Source: Guadua angustifolia (lineage: Eukaryota; Streptophyta; Magnoliopsida; Poales; Poaceae). From it: 64,000 nucleotides of DNA. The DNA is taken from NCBI GenBank assembly GCA_036346375.1, contig CM070511.1:6758001-6822000 (forward strand), in the 5' to 3' direction. This document shows positions 11,848 through 22,588 of the stretch, piece by piece (position 1 is the first letter of the stretch; each line of letters begins with the position of its first letter). The position numbers and the translations under genes are program-made. A model generated the notes under the pieces. That model worked only from the letters and a program-made list of their open reading frames with translations. It ran no database searches and had not been told where the DNA came from.

Positions 11848-12533
11848 GAATACACTGACAAAAATGGTTACATAAATTTCTATGATAACAACAAGAGGTT
11901 GCTAGCTCATGTAAAGAGGTCACCGAACCGTTTGTATGTGATGGATCTTGAAGTAACAAAACCAGTGTGTATGCTGTCAAGATCAAGTGATTTAGCATGG
12001 TCATGCATGGCGATTTGGTCATCTGAATTTTTGTGTATTAAAGTAGTGTTCAAGCGATTGTTGAAGGCATGCCAAGAATCAATCATCTGGACCAATTCTA
12101 TGAAGGCTGCTTCTTGGGGAAATAGCACCAAAAACCTTTTCCACAAGCATCAGTCTACTGTGTAGAACAGCTTTTGGAGCTTATTCACAGTGACTTGTGT
12201 GGACCTTTTACACCTGCAACATCAGCTGGTAATCAGTTTTTCTTGTTGATGACTGCAGTCGCTATATGTGGGTTGCATTAATCAAGCACAAGTCTAAAAT
12301 TTTTGATCATTTCAAGAAGTTTCAAACTGCTGTAGAAGTGGAGAAAGGGATGAAACTAAAAGCTCTTCGAATGGATCGTGGAGGTGGATTCATCTCAATT
12401 GAGTTCGGTAAATACTATGAAGCAAGAGGCATCAAAAGATATACCACGGCTCTATATTCGCCATAACAAAATGGGGTTGTGGACCAAAGAAATCAAACCG
12501 TGGTTGAGATGGCACGTAGTATGCTTAAAAGCA
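11848..12533 (+). pseudogene. Copia integrase, 5' part, truncated by duplication joint
   Basis: Frames encode the pre-integrase/zinc region (NNKRLLAHVKRSPNRLYVMDL) and the start of the catalytic core, with the second catalytic Asp in LRMDRGG at about 12,371. Several stops and shifts are present. The frame is cut at 12,533, the joint to the second duplicate, so this copy lacks the end of integrase and all of reverse transcriptase. Confidence 0.75.
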
Positions 12534-13166
12534 ATGGGACTCGGATTGCTTGAAGATCTGGACTTGTTCGTATATTGATGTAGTCACGGGCGATGGATTA
12601 CTTTTGTATCCAGTGCAATTTGATTCAGCCAAGTAACTGCGGTTTCTGTATATGCGCTCGTGCACTGGCATCTCTATATTTGCCATTGACATATTAACTC
12701 CTTGTAATTTCTCAAATCAAAGGAGATAAAGTAACTGCAGTTTGCTTTTCAGCAAATTGGCCATCCTACTGTGGACATGCATGAATGCAGCCCATCTAGG
12801 GCCGAAAGGCAAGATGCAGGCTCAGCTTTCCAATCAGACAGGTGGGACAATACAACTGACAGATCGCTTTCTTACTTGTGGGTTTGGGAATTACTGGGTT
12901 GGAGACAAGGTATAACTAACATCAGTTCATTTCACATTCGATTTTCACTACAGGAACTGGGATAATTTTTCTTTTATATTTTTAGGGACCTCGCCGCTGC
13001 TGCTTCTGCTCAGGCCTTAGCTCGACATTCTAGGGGAAAAAAAATTTCAATTTCGCTTTCTTCTTGGGGCTAGGGGATTATTGGATCAGTGCCAAGGTAT
13101 CACTAACATCAGTTCAGTTCACGAATAATGCGCACACCACACACATGTACATCTTCGGAATTTACC

Positions 13167-14048
13167 TGTAACTTCCCGAATTTGGTTTCAATTATAAAAG
13201 TGCATGATTTTCATGAGTTTAAAAAAATTTTAGTTGCATATCAAAAATTCCCAAAAGCATATGCTTTGTAATTAAAAATTCTAAAACAAATTCCGTTAAC
13301 TAAAAATCAGATTTGCAAAAACTTATAATTAAATTGTGTGAAATTAAAACCATGTTATTGCGAAACCATTCCAATATTTAAATTCAAACCCCAAACCAAA
13401 TTAATTTCAAACCCTATTTCCCTCTCATCCGTGGCCCAAAACCCAGCAGGCGGCTCGGCCCGAGCAAGCCCAGCAGCAGCCGCCCTCTCTCTTCTCTTCC
13501 TCCGTTTCCCTAGCCCACCTCATGGCCCACGATCCTAGCACCAGCCGGCCCGTAGCTCCCTTCCCTCTCTCAACTCACTGACGAGCAGGCCCCAGCCCCA
13601 CCTGTCATTGTAGGGGAGAGAGGCACTGCTCTTCTTCCTCACGCTCCTCTCTCTCTCTCTCTCTCTCTCTCGCTCTGATGCTGCCTGTGCTCATGCCCAT
13701 CTCTGTGTCGAAGTGCTTGTCCTCCCCTTCCTCTCTATTTAGTCCTTGCCCAAGCGTCACTTTGCTCGCCTGCTTCTCCTCTGCATTTCCCCCAACAATC
13801 CCCTTCTTCTCTGCCCCAGGTAGAGAGGAGTTTAGTCTCACGAGCCATCTTCTCCAGCTCCGGCAACCGATCTCGCCAATCGATTCCAACCGTTGGGGTG
13901 AGCTTCTGCCTTTGTTATCTCACGCATTATGGTAGCCTCGCTCTCCTCGTCCACAGGCTCATCTTGCCCTTGCTTGTTTCCCTGCAGGGAGGACAAAACG
14001 TAACCACTGTCCGTAGAACAAGCCAGAGCGCACCCACACTGTCGCTGC
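13167..14048 (+). mobile_element. Truncated gypsy-type LTR fragment (copy 2)
   Basis: Duplicate of the fragment at 8041-8927, with the same TGTAACTTCC start and a slightly different (TC)n tract at about 13,648-13,672. Confidence 0.5.
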
Positions 14049-14522
14049 TATTGAACTAATCTTGTTGTATCTGAGTCATTTACTGTTTCATTTTAGGTAT
14101 GTTTTAGAGTCCAGCAAAGTTCATAGTCGCACGCTGATTAGTTACGTCAATCGCCGGATTAGTAACAGTAAATCGAGTCATTAATAGAGTCTATTGGTTA
14201 AGATATGTTTGGTGAAAAACTTATCTAGCTTTGGTTAGTTCGTTTGTGATCTGGAGTCCAAAAAAATTAAAATCAGCAGATGTAATCTTTTGTGTATGTA
14301 TTGAAGAGAAAACAGAAAAGGATGTGGGTTGTTTTGCCACATCGCAAAACGATCTATAGAGCTTTGAAACTCTGAACTTGATCATTGTTTTGCGCAGCTC
14401 CAAAGGCTCTCTGCTATTGTTGTTCTGTATTTTACGTCAGTCTTCTTTCCAGGCTTTGCATCTTCAGCATTGCTGTGAATTGAAGACTGAGATAATTAGA
14501 ACCTATACCAATTACTCCAACA
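14049..14522 (+). repeat. Copia 5' LTR (copy 2)
   Basis: Duplicate of 8928-9401 with a handful of single-base differences. This is the LTR continuous with the full element, which runs on to 24,443. Confidence 0.75.
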
Positions 14523-14523
14523 A

Positions 14524-14537
14524 TAGGTATCAGAGCC
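14524..14537 (+). promoter_or_regulatory. Copia primer binding site (copy 2)
   Basis: Same TAGGTATCAGAGCC motif, one base downstream of the second LTR copy. Confidence 0.8.
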
Positions 14538-14595
14538 TTGATCATTGTAAATCTGCACTGATCCAGGTTGGCAACATTGAGCTGATTGATCAACC

Positions 14596-15510
14596 ATGTC
14601 TGGTGATCAGTCTTCCCTTGATCTGCCGATGTCAAGTAGCAAGGTATTGGCAAGGGGAATTCCAGTACAGTACCTGATGTTGAAAGACTCTAATTATGGC
14701 CTTTGGGCTATAAAGATGAGGATCATTCTCCACTTGCTTGGAGTTTAGCGAGCAATTGAAGGCGAAGAATTGGTTAGTGAGGAGCTGGATCAAGGCGCTT
14801 TGGTAGCAATCTCACAGGCAATCCCTGATCATGTGATGATGGCCATTGCTAGAAAGAACATAGCAAGGAGGTGTGGGAAGCCATACGAGATATATGGATC
14901 GGAGAAGATAGAGTCAAGAAAGCTCGGTGCAAGTCTTGAAGAGACAATTTGATCGGTTGATCATGGAGGATAATGAGAGCATTGTCAAGTTCTCACACAA
15001 GCTTACTATTGTCGTTGGTGAGCTACAATCTCTTGGTGCAGATTTACATGATAATGTTGTCGCTGAAAAGCTCTTTAGTGCAATTCCAGATCGCTTCTTG
15101 CAAATCATCGGGTTCTTGAGCCATTCAATGATGTTGAATCCATGACTTTGCAAGAAGCCCTAGGTCATTTGCAAGCTTTTGAAGAGAGTACTCGAGGAGA
15201 CACCTCTGCATAGCCAAAAGAAGGAACAGCTCCTCACCCATGAGCAAAGGAGGGCTTGGCTGTGAATGAGAAGAAAAAGGTGAAGCATCTAGTTCTGGTA
15301 CCAGCATCAGGTTCTTCAATGGTCGTGGTCGTGGATGGGGATGCGGTCGAGGTCATGGTCGTGGACATGATCAGGATGAAGGCCGAACGGATGAAGGAGA
15401 TGAGCGAAAGTACATAAAGTTTGACAAAACAAAAGTAAAGTGCTTCAATTGTGATCACTTCGGACACTTTTGAAGTGAATGTCGCTGGCCAAAATGAGTG
15501 AAGGTGCATT
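14596..15510 (+). pseudogene. gag: Copia gag, interrupted, copy 2
   Basis: Duplicate of the copy-1 gag, from ATG 14,596. It shares the early TAG and the TGA inside the zinc knuckle, so those lesions predate the duplication or were copied with it. It also has several extra one-base losses that copy 1 lacks: near 14,868 (AAGGAGGTG against AAGGGAGGTG), near 14,926 and near 15,110. These break the core into fragments. Confidence 0.8.
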
Positions 15511-15654
15511 ACATTGAAAAGAAAGATGATGCCGAACCGGCTTTGCTGTTGGCTGAGATCTCTAAAGAAGTACATGTTGCCCATGTGGGGGCGGGGAGCG
15601 ACGGTGATGTTGAATGAAGAGAAGTAGGAGAAGGTAGTGATGAATAAAGAAGAA

Positions 15655-15936
15655 ACTGAGCATCAGAACAAAGGCTGGTATCTGGACACTGATGCAAGCA
15701 ACCACATGGTTGGTTCGAAGAAATAGTTTGCTGAGCTTGATGAAACTGTTCAAGGCTCGGTGAAGTTTGGGGATAGATCTTATGTGGAGATTTGTGGACG
15801 TGGATCAGTACTCCTCAAATGTAAAAATCAAGAGCACAAGTTACTTACTAAGGTATGTTACATTCCATGTCTCAGAAGTAATATTATCAGCTTGGGGCAA
15901 CTTGATCAGCATGGATGTAAAAATGTTATTAAAAAC
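15655..15936 (+). pseudogene. Copia protease / pre-integrase region, copy 2
   Basis: Here the protease motif is readable as WYLDTDASNHMVG (15,673-15,712). The family consensus is LDTGASNHM, so the glycine after the catalytic Asp-Thr pair is Asp. A TAG follows at about 15,724 in KK*FAELDE. The domain cleaves the Gag-Pol polyprotein; this copy should be inactive. It is truncated by the insertion at 15,937. Confidence 0.7.
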
Positions 15937-16950
15937 TGTCGGCGTGTTAGTGCCAGACAATATTGGTTCGAGTGTATAACCGAGTTCGGTAGAGGGGGGT
16001 CTTCGCAGCTGTGTCACTCTCAACTCCCTTCTCGTGATGAGTAGGACAGGAAACTCAAAAACACATGGGGATTTACCCAGGTTCGGGCCCATAATGCGGG
16101 TAACAGCCCTACGTCCTGCTCAAACTCTTGTTGCTCTAGTATTCCACTTGTTCACAGTCGCCCGATCTCTCGATCGCTCGAGCTTTGGATCTCTTTCTGT
16201 TAGAGCTAATGAATCGACCGACCTCCTCCCCCATGCACACTAGCTCCCTTATATACTCTCGGGACTGGCTAGGGCAAATAGAGGGAGTGGTTTTACATTA
16301 ATTACATTGATTGTGTTCAGTCCTATCGCTACTGTCCTTCTGAGCCTCTTCGTCTACACCGTTGCTTGACACCGCCTGTCTTCGGATTGCCCGAGGGGAG
16401 GGGTTCAGATGTCAGGTGTTTAACGCCTGGTACACGCTGTCTTCCGGCTTGTTCCGGGCGGTGCAAATGGAACGGGAGTTGGTAGAGCTGGCCCAGACGG
16501 AGGGATATGTCATTATTCCGTCAGGGAGCCCCGCCTATTTAATGGCTCCTAGGCCCACTGTAATGGCTCCATGCATTTATTGACCTCCATGCGCATTTAA
16601 TGACTCCCATGCGCATTTAATGACTCTGATACATCGCGGTCCTGGCGGAGGCTTCAGGTGGAAGGCTCCCAGCCTTGTCTGTGTGGATGACTAACGATGG
16701 GTCTGCCTGCTCATCGGACGACCACGTGGCCTAGTCATCCGACAGCTCTCCGAGTGGCCATGTGTTCTGGTCATCCGGTCATAACTCGTCGATCGGGTCG
16801 GGACTGGTCGCCTGATCGCCACTGGGCGCCACGATCTGTCGCCGCCAAGCCTCTTTTTAGCAGGTTGAGTCTTTTATACAGGACCTTCTTCTTTCTATTT
16901 CTTGTGCACGTGGTCCCACCTGACAGCGGTGGAGTGAGCACCCCGATGTA
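15937..16950. mobile_element. TGTCGGC-type solo LTR-like insertion (copy 2)
   Basis: Duplicate of the insertion at 10,820. The two copies differ most at 16,770-16,855, where copy 2 lacks several CTGG/CCGG-containing bits present at 11,660-11,750. Confidence 0.55.
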
Positions 16951-16951
16951 G

Positions 16952-18359
16952 AATACACTGACAAAAATGGTTACATAAATTTCTATGATAACAACAAGAG
17001 GTTGCTAGCTCATGTAAAGAGGTCACCGAACCGTTTGTATGTGATGGATCTTGAAGTAACAAAACCAGTGTGTATGCTGTCAAGATCAAGTGATTTAGCA
17101 TGGCTGCGGCATGGCAGATTTGGTCATCTGAATTTTTGTGTATTAAGAAGTAGTGTTCAAGCGATTGTTGAAGGCATGCCAGTAATCAATCATCTGGACC
17201 AATTCTATGAAGGCTGCTTCTTGGGGAAATAGCACCAAAAACCTTTTCCACAAGCATCAGTCTACTGTGTAGAACAGCTTTTGGAGCTTATTCACAGTGA
17301 CTTGTGTGGACCTTTTACACCTGCAACATCAGCTGGTAATCAGTTTTTCTTGTTGATGACTGCAGTCGCTATATGTGGGTTGCATTAATCAAGCACAAGT
17401 CTAAAATTTTTGATCATTTCAAGAAGTTTCAAACCGTCAGAGAAGTGGAGAAAGGGATGAAACTAAAAGCTCTTCGAATGGATCGTGGAGGTGGATTCAT
17501 CTCAATTGAGTTCGGTAAATACTATGAAGCAAGAGGCATCAAAAGATATACCACGGCTCTATATTCGCCATAACAAAATGGGGTTGTGGACCAAAGAAAT
17601 CAAACCGTGGTTGAGATGGCACGTAGTATGCTTAAAAGCAAATCAATACTGGGGAGATTCAAGGGAGAGGCTATGAAAACAGCAGTCTATATTCTAAATA
17701 GATCACCAACTCGAAGTTTGGAAGGAAAGACCCCTTTTGAAGCCTGGCATCATTATAAACAAAAGGTATTTCATCTTAGAACCTTTGGTTGTGTTGCTCA
17801 TGTAAAAATAGTAAAACCAGGACTGAAGAAGCTTGATGATCGGAGTGTTCCCATGGTATTCTTTGGATATGCCGAAGGATCAAAGGCGTATCGGGTATAT
17901 GATCCAAAGAGCAATAAGGTTCGTATAACTCGTGATGTGATATTTTAGAGGATAGAAAATGGCAATGGGAGTTGACACAAGAGATGGGTGATTGCATGTT
18001 TAATTGGGAATACCCTCCTAATACAGAAGAGCAACAAGGTTCGGGTAAAGCTTCAACAGAAGAAGAATCCAAACAAGTAGACTTAGCTAATTAAGATTCA
18101 TCACAAGCTTCACCAGGACTTGTCCAGCAAGCTTCGCCAGGCTCCAGTGAGAAGATTTCAAAATCAACAACTTCTCCTTAGGCTCAGAAAACACGGTCGT
18201 TGCAGGATATCTATAATGATACAAGTCTAGTTGAGCTAGCACCAGAGTTTGATATTTGTCTGTTAGGGGCAGAAGAGCCAAGTAGTTTTGAAGAGGCAGC
18301 TGAATTTGGGTGCTAGAGGAAGGCCATTAAAGAGGAGATTGATTCAATTCGAGAGAATG
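16952..18359 (+). pseudogene. Copia integrase, copy 2, continuing to RT linker
   Basis: The zinc region is readable as HGRFGHLNF followed by a damaged CxxC (FYEGC). The core has HSDLCGP, LRMDRGG and then QNGVVDQRNQTVVEMARSML. In Ty1/copia integrases the third catalytic residue is the Glu of GVVER; both copies here have Asp. From 17,586 a 120-codon frame carries the usual core tail (NRSPTRSLEGKTPFEAW, LRTFGCVAHVK, MVFFGYAEGSKAYRVYDP). The polyprotein then runs toward the RT N-terminus and is interrupted at 18,360 by a solo LTR. Integrase would insert the cDNA into the chromosome; this copy is non-functional. Confidence 0.8.
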
Positions 18360-18675
18360 TGTAACATCCCAAAATTTGATTTAACTGTATTTACGTTATT
18401 TCGAAATATTTAGGAATATCTGAAATTTATTTGGAATTTTTTTTGATTTTATAAGAATTTAAGCTTTATCGAATTAATCATATAAAATAAAAGATCATGC
18501 ATTTCAAGGTATGATAAATTTCAAATTTAGTTTAAAATAATAACATTCAAAAATAAGGATATTTCGTTCAAATACCCTCAAAAACTTGTTTATAGATTTA
18601 GTTTGTCGATTTTATAAATAACCGTACAAGTGTCTGATCCACTAAAAGAATTTTTGCAGAAAATCTATATATCAA

Positions 18676-19334
18676 CACTACTACAGAATCGACTTTCACA
18701 AACGGCCTATTACAAACGGTTAATTGTGTACCGCTTGTGATCTCTGCACCACAAGCGGTTCGTGGGAAACGGACCGAAGGGGGTTTCTAGAAGCGGTTCT
18801 AGACACAAACCCCTTCTAAAGCCCTAACTCTAGAAGCGGTTCGTGTCCCGAACCCCTTCTAGAGCTTTAGAAGGGGTTCGGGGCACGAACCCCTTCTAAA
18901 GCTCCTCGAGTTTCTAGAAGCGGTTCGTGTCCCGAACCCTTCTAGAGCTTTAGAAGGTTGGGACACGAACCCCTTCTAAAGCCCTAGCTCTAGAAGCGGT
19001 TGGGGACACGAACCCCTTCTAGAGCCGGCTCTAGAAGGGTTCGTGTCCCCAACCGCTTCTAAAAGCCTAGTTTTCGAAATAATAAAAGGAATGCATGCCC
19101 TACTCTATCAAAGAGCACGCGTGGGTGGGTTGGTTAGATGGATAAGACGTGGGTCACGAGGAGGAGGTCGGGTTCAATCCCATCCTCACAATATTATTTA
19201 TCTTTGAAGTGACTTTACAAGCGGTTATAAAACCGCTAGATATCGACGCGAGTATCACTCGGTTGCTTATAAGCGTTCTAAAACCGCTTCTAAAAAAACA
19301 ATTCGAATCGCAGATAGTCTTTTTTGCAGTAGTG
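18676..19334. mobile_element. Small non-autonomous CACTA element, CAA target duplication
   Basis: The terminus CACTACTACAGAA at 18,676 and its partner TTTTTTGCAGTAGTG ending at 19,334 form CACTA-type inverted ends. CAA flanks both sides (18,673-18,675 and 19,335-19,337), the 3-bp duplication expected for this superfamily. At 659 bases there is no room for a transposase. The first 400 bases hold strings of a GAAGCGGTTCGTGTCCCGAA-type unit in alternating orientation, so the single strand would fold strongly. A tRNA-like segment lies in the right part. It is nested inside the solo gypsy LTR and is therefore younger than it. Confidence 0.9.
19124..19188 (+). other. tRNA-like segment (pol III A and B boxes) in CACTA element
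   Basis: TGGTTAGATGG at 19,131-19,141 fits the tRNA A box and GGTTCAATCC at 19,171-19,180 fits the B box, 40 bases apart as in tRNA genes. The stem around the B-box loop pairs only partly and I cannot form a clean acceptor stem or anticodon arm, so this is a tRNA relic or promoter-like remnant, not a working tRNA. Confidence 0.5.
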
Positions 19335-21204
19335 CAAAAAATCACGAAACCAATTTCGTTAAGTTCCAAATATTCCCTAGTATTTTAGAGAATTTTTCCA
19401 AGATTTGTGGGACCATTCTACTATTTTAACTTGAACGTCTTTTCCTCTCAAAGACTATTCAAATTCCATAAATAAAAAAGACACACGTGGCTGCATCAGA
19501 GATCGCTCTTTCACTCGATGCAAGTCCAGAGCAACCCGTTTTCTCTTCCGCCATTAAAACATTTTGAGCTTAATCATCGCAGCTTCACGTCTGTTTCATC
19601 TCCATTGAAGCGCCAATCACTCCACGAGCATGAACGCTTTCTACCAAACCGCTTCAATTTATCGACTGTTTTACTAAGCATGCACGAACGCTTCCTTTCT
19701 ACCATGCATGCAAGCACATTTCAATTTGTTAGTCGCTTCCTTTGCTCGCACTAATCCATGCAATGAAGAGCTTCCATTGCTCCATTCCTAATCATTTCTT
19801 ACAGGCGACGTCCGCTTTAGTGGCTTCTTTAGTTTCCTTGCCTTTCTTCGTTCTCATTTTTTCTGCGTGAACGGCATCCGCTTTCATTCCTTCACTTCAT
19901 TTTCCTCTCATACTTTCGCCGATCGCAATTCCACACGACCGATCGCCGCTTTGTTTCTGCCTTCTTGCTTTCGTCCGTCGTCGTCCGCTCCTCTCATCGC
20001 CGCTTGACATCTTCTCCGTGATCGCTGGCGCCGCTTGCCGTCATCGCCACCGCCTTGATCGGTAATTCCTTTTATCTTTACGACGCCACGATCACTTGTC
20101 GTTGTATCTACTCCACCTCACCGTATTTTCCTTTTGTAGTTAGCTAATATTCGTCAGTTATCTTAGTTTTGTTCAGTTGTTGTTAGACAATGAAATAGCC
20201 GTTTGTCCGAATGTGTTTTTGAGTGTGTGTTCGTGAACCATCGGCAAAGTGAGAAATTTCCGTGTTGGTAGAAATCCGCCTTAACTAGAATTAGCATTAC
20301 GAGTTTGTTTAGCATTACGCATAATAACCCTACCGGACTCGGAATAGTAGTAAATTCAGAAAACCGGTGTATCCGAGTTGGATCCGGTGATGTAAGCCGA
20401 AACTATTTGAAGTTCTGATCCTATAAAAGGGAATAAAGATGCGCAGAAATAAGGCAATCAATCGACAAATTCTCCTCTTTACTTCAATATCGGCAATGTG
20501 TTAGCCTTGTTGTTCGAACTTCGAATAGCCGTAATAGCGTTGTTGGTATTCTTTTACCGAGTTAATAGGAGCAAAGCGAGTTACCTTAATGTGCTAATCT
20601 AACACCGTGAACTCCAACACTTGCGCCGCCGTCGCCATCGCCGATGCGCCCGCCGTCCTGTGCCGCTTAATTGGTCTTCGCTTCGCCATGCGTTTTCATT
20701 CTCAGAGCTAAATCTTTCTCAGATATCTGGCTAGAAGCGGAAGAACCGAACCAAATTAAGAAAACCGAAGAAAATTTGAAGAAGTATATGCGTATACACT
20801 ATGAACAGTACCATGCATGGCTAGATAAATTTTGTACGTAAATTTGTAACTAAATTGTGGATTTTGTCTTTTTCGTTATAAATTCGTTCTAAGTCCGATT
20901 AGTATGAGACAAATTTTGTAAATTAGTAAATATTAATACCTAGTCACAGTAATTTTTATGAAATTTTATAAATGAATTTATACTGTTAAAATATTCAAGG
21001 AAAGTCCAAAGTTATGAATTTTGTAGCTCTTAAACTATACGTTCAAAAATGTCAAAATAAATTTTATAAATCTTAGAAAATGCTAAACTAATTATCTGGA
21101 AGTTTTCATGAAGTTACGAATTAGTTTGATTTGTCGTATTTTTCCGAATGTGTGTTTGTACGTTGTTTTACATGTTTATTTGGTTCTTTGTCTGTTGCGC
21201 GTAG

Positions 21205-21273
21205 ACGTTGAGTTGCGTGAGGACGCGGATTTCGAGGATCAAGCTCCAGACCAAGACTCGCTGCTTTTCGAAG
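21205..21273 (+). other. Coding-like segment 1 in solo LTR (candidate exon)
   Basis: It is bounded by a CGTAG acceptor-like end on the left and GAAG|GCAAGT on the right, which fits the strict consensus of GC-type splice donors. The open frame reads VDVELREDADFEDQ... and is strongly acidic. The equivalent place in the gypsy LTR at 44,244-44,321 reads VDVEVPEGFE, with the same GAAG|GCAAGT end. Function unknown; the exon call is an inference. Confidence 0.4.
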
Positions 21274-22136
21274 GCAAGTTATGCTTTGACCATTTTGATC
21301 CTAAATTTTGAAATGTATTTTGTTTTCAAACTATGCATGCTAATTCAACTAAAAGTGGATTTAAATATTTTGGGTGAATTAGCTAGTCAACCTAATTGTT
21401 AATGTCACCTTGTTAATAAAATTTGTATGCCATGATCCCTTGGATAACCTAAGTGGATAATACTAGTTGGTTAATAATATTGTGCCAACACGGGAGGCTA
21501 GACCGTGAATAGTTGCTTAGTCATGCTTACTACGTGAATGATATTCTTAAATACAAATGTAACCTTGACTAAATATTATTGAATGATTTTTGAATAAAGT
21601 GGAATGTCATGGTAATGGTGTTGGACTGTAGAGACCTGTGTGGTTCTACATGAAAGACGATTACGGGCATGTGTTGCACCGTTGAATAACTTGGGGTGGA
21701 ATTGATTTAGACTGGGGCAAGTGGACCGAGGCTTCGTGCCAGGTGGGCCTGTGTGGCAAATTGGGGGTGGGATGAGTGTTGTGAGGGCTGTGTGCCAAAT
21801 TGAGAGAAGGAAGTCTTGCCTTGGTCAATTAAGGACCTTACCTTGCAAGCCTTTGACCTGAGTCTCTCGTACAACCACATGTCTGAATGGGAAGACCTAG
21901 TTTAGTAGGATTTTGATGTCTTACCTTTGATACCTCGGGGTGGCAGTTACACGGGGTAATCAGAAGGAGCGATGCTCGTGCTACTGCTTGGTACCCTATC
22001 CAATCTGTTCGTCATTCTATACTTGACTCTGAGTGAGGGAAGGGATAGTGAAGGCAACATGGAGAGGTTCTTGGGCTAAGATAGAAGTTTTTGAAAAGCT
22101 CTGTTACGATTAATCGCCTTTGTGGTGTGCGACTGT

Positions 22137-22200
22137 ATCTTGTGGGTAAAGTGTACAACCTCTGCAGAGTGTTAAAAACTATTCGAATAGCCGAGTCCAC
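22137..22200. repeat. Conserved LTR module with dyads
   Basis: TCTTGTGGGTAAAGTGTACA, then CTCTGCAGAGTG and CTATTCGAATAGCCG, recur with few changes in all gypsy-type LTRs of the window: near 27,501, 36,292, 45,108 and 46,310. They persist although the sequence around them differs. CTGCAG and ATTCGAAT are palindromes, so an RNA or protein recognition element is possible. Confidence 0.6.
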
Positions 22201-22532
22201 GATGATCGACAATGCTCGGGATTACTGATCAAGGGGTAGTGTTCTAAAAATAAAATGGGGTGGTTGGCTGTGTGTCAAAATTGTGAAATGAAGTTGTCTA
22301 GGGACTGTGTGTCCAAAATATTGTGAAAATAAACAACTTGAGTTATATATAATGGTTATATGGTTTGATGCTTTCAATCTAATTAGATATTACTTAAAAA
22401 TATTGATGCAAAGCAAAATAACCAGTAGAGCCATTCCTTTGTAATAAGCCTTACATATAGTAAATAGATCTGCATATTGTGCATAACTTGTTGAGTACGG
22501 TGTGTACTCACCCTTGCGGACAAACATACCAG

Positions 22533-22588
22533 AAGAAGAGACTACGCCTGCATATGAAGAGGAGTTCGTTGAAGGGCCGGAGAACTAG
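22533..22588 (+). other. Coding-like segment 2 in solo LTR (candidate terminal exon)
   Basis: After ATACCAG the frame reads EETTPAYEEEFVEGPEN and ends in TAG at 22,586-22,588. It joins in frame to the segment at 21,205-21,273 if the GC-AG intron is assumed. The gypsy LTRs hold a counterpart with EEEANPA... and ...PTN followed by TAG (around 45,500-45,554). Confidence 0.4.

Larger units (their letters stand above)
7407..12533 (+). repeat. Tandem duplication, copy 1 (5,127 bp)
   Basis: Sequence from TGGGACTCGGATTGC (about 7408) to CTTAAAAGCA (12,533) is repeated directly at 12,534-17,640. The unit holds flanking repeat DNA, an LTR fragment, the copia 5' LTR, gag, protease and the start of integrase. 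The joint falls inside the integrase core, where the copy stops and the unit starts again, with only one or two bases of microhomology. The copies are almost identical; most differences are one- or two-base gains and losses. Confidence 0.9.
12534..17640 (+). repeat. Tandem duplication, copy 2 (5,107 bp)
   Basis: Direct repeat of 7407-12,533. After 17,640 the integrase reading frame continues into sequence absent from copy 1, so this copy is continuous with the rest of the copia element and copy 1 is the extra piece. It is 20 bases shorter, mostly from small losses clustered at 16,770-16,855. Confidence 0.9.

Noticed and set aside
19124..19188. Functional tRNA gene
   Set aside because: A and B boxes are present but acceptor, anticodon and T stems do not pair properly, so I list it only as tRNA-like.
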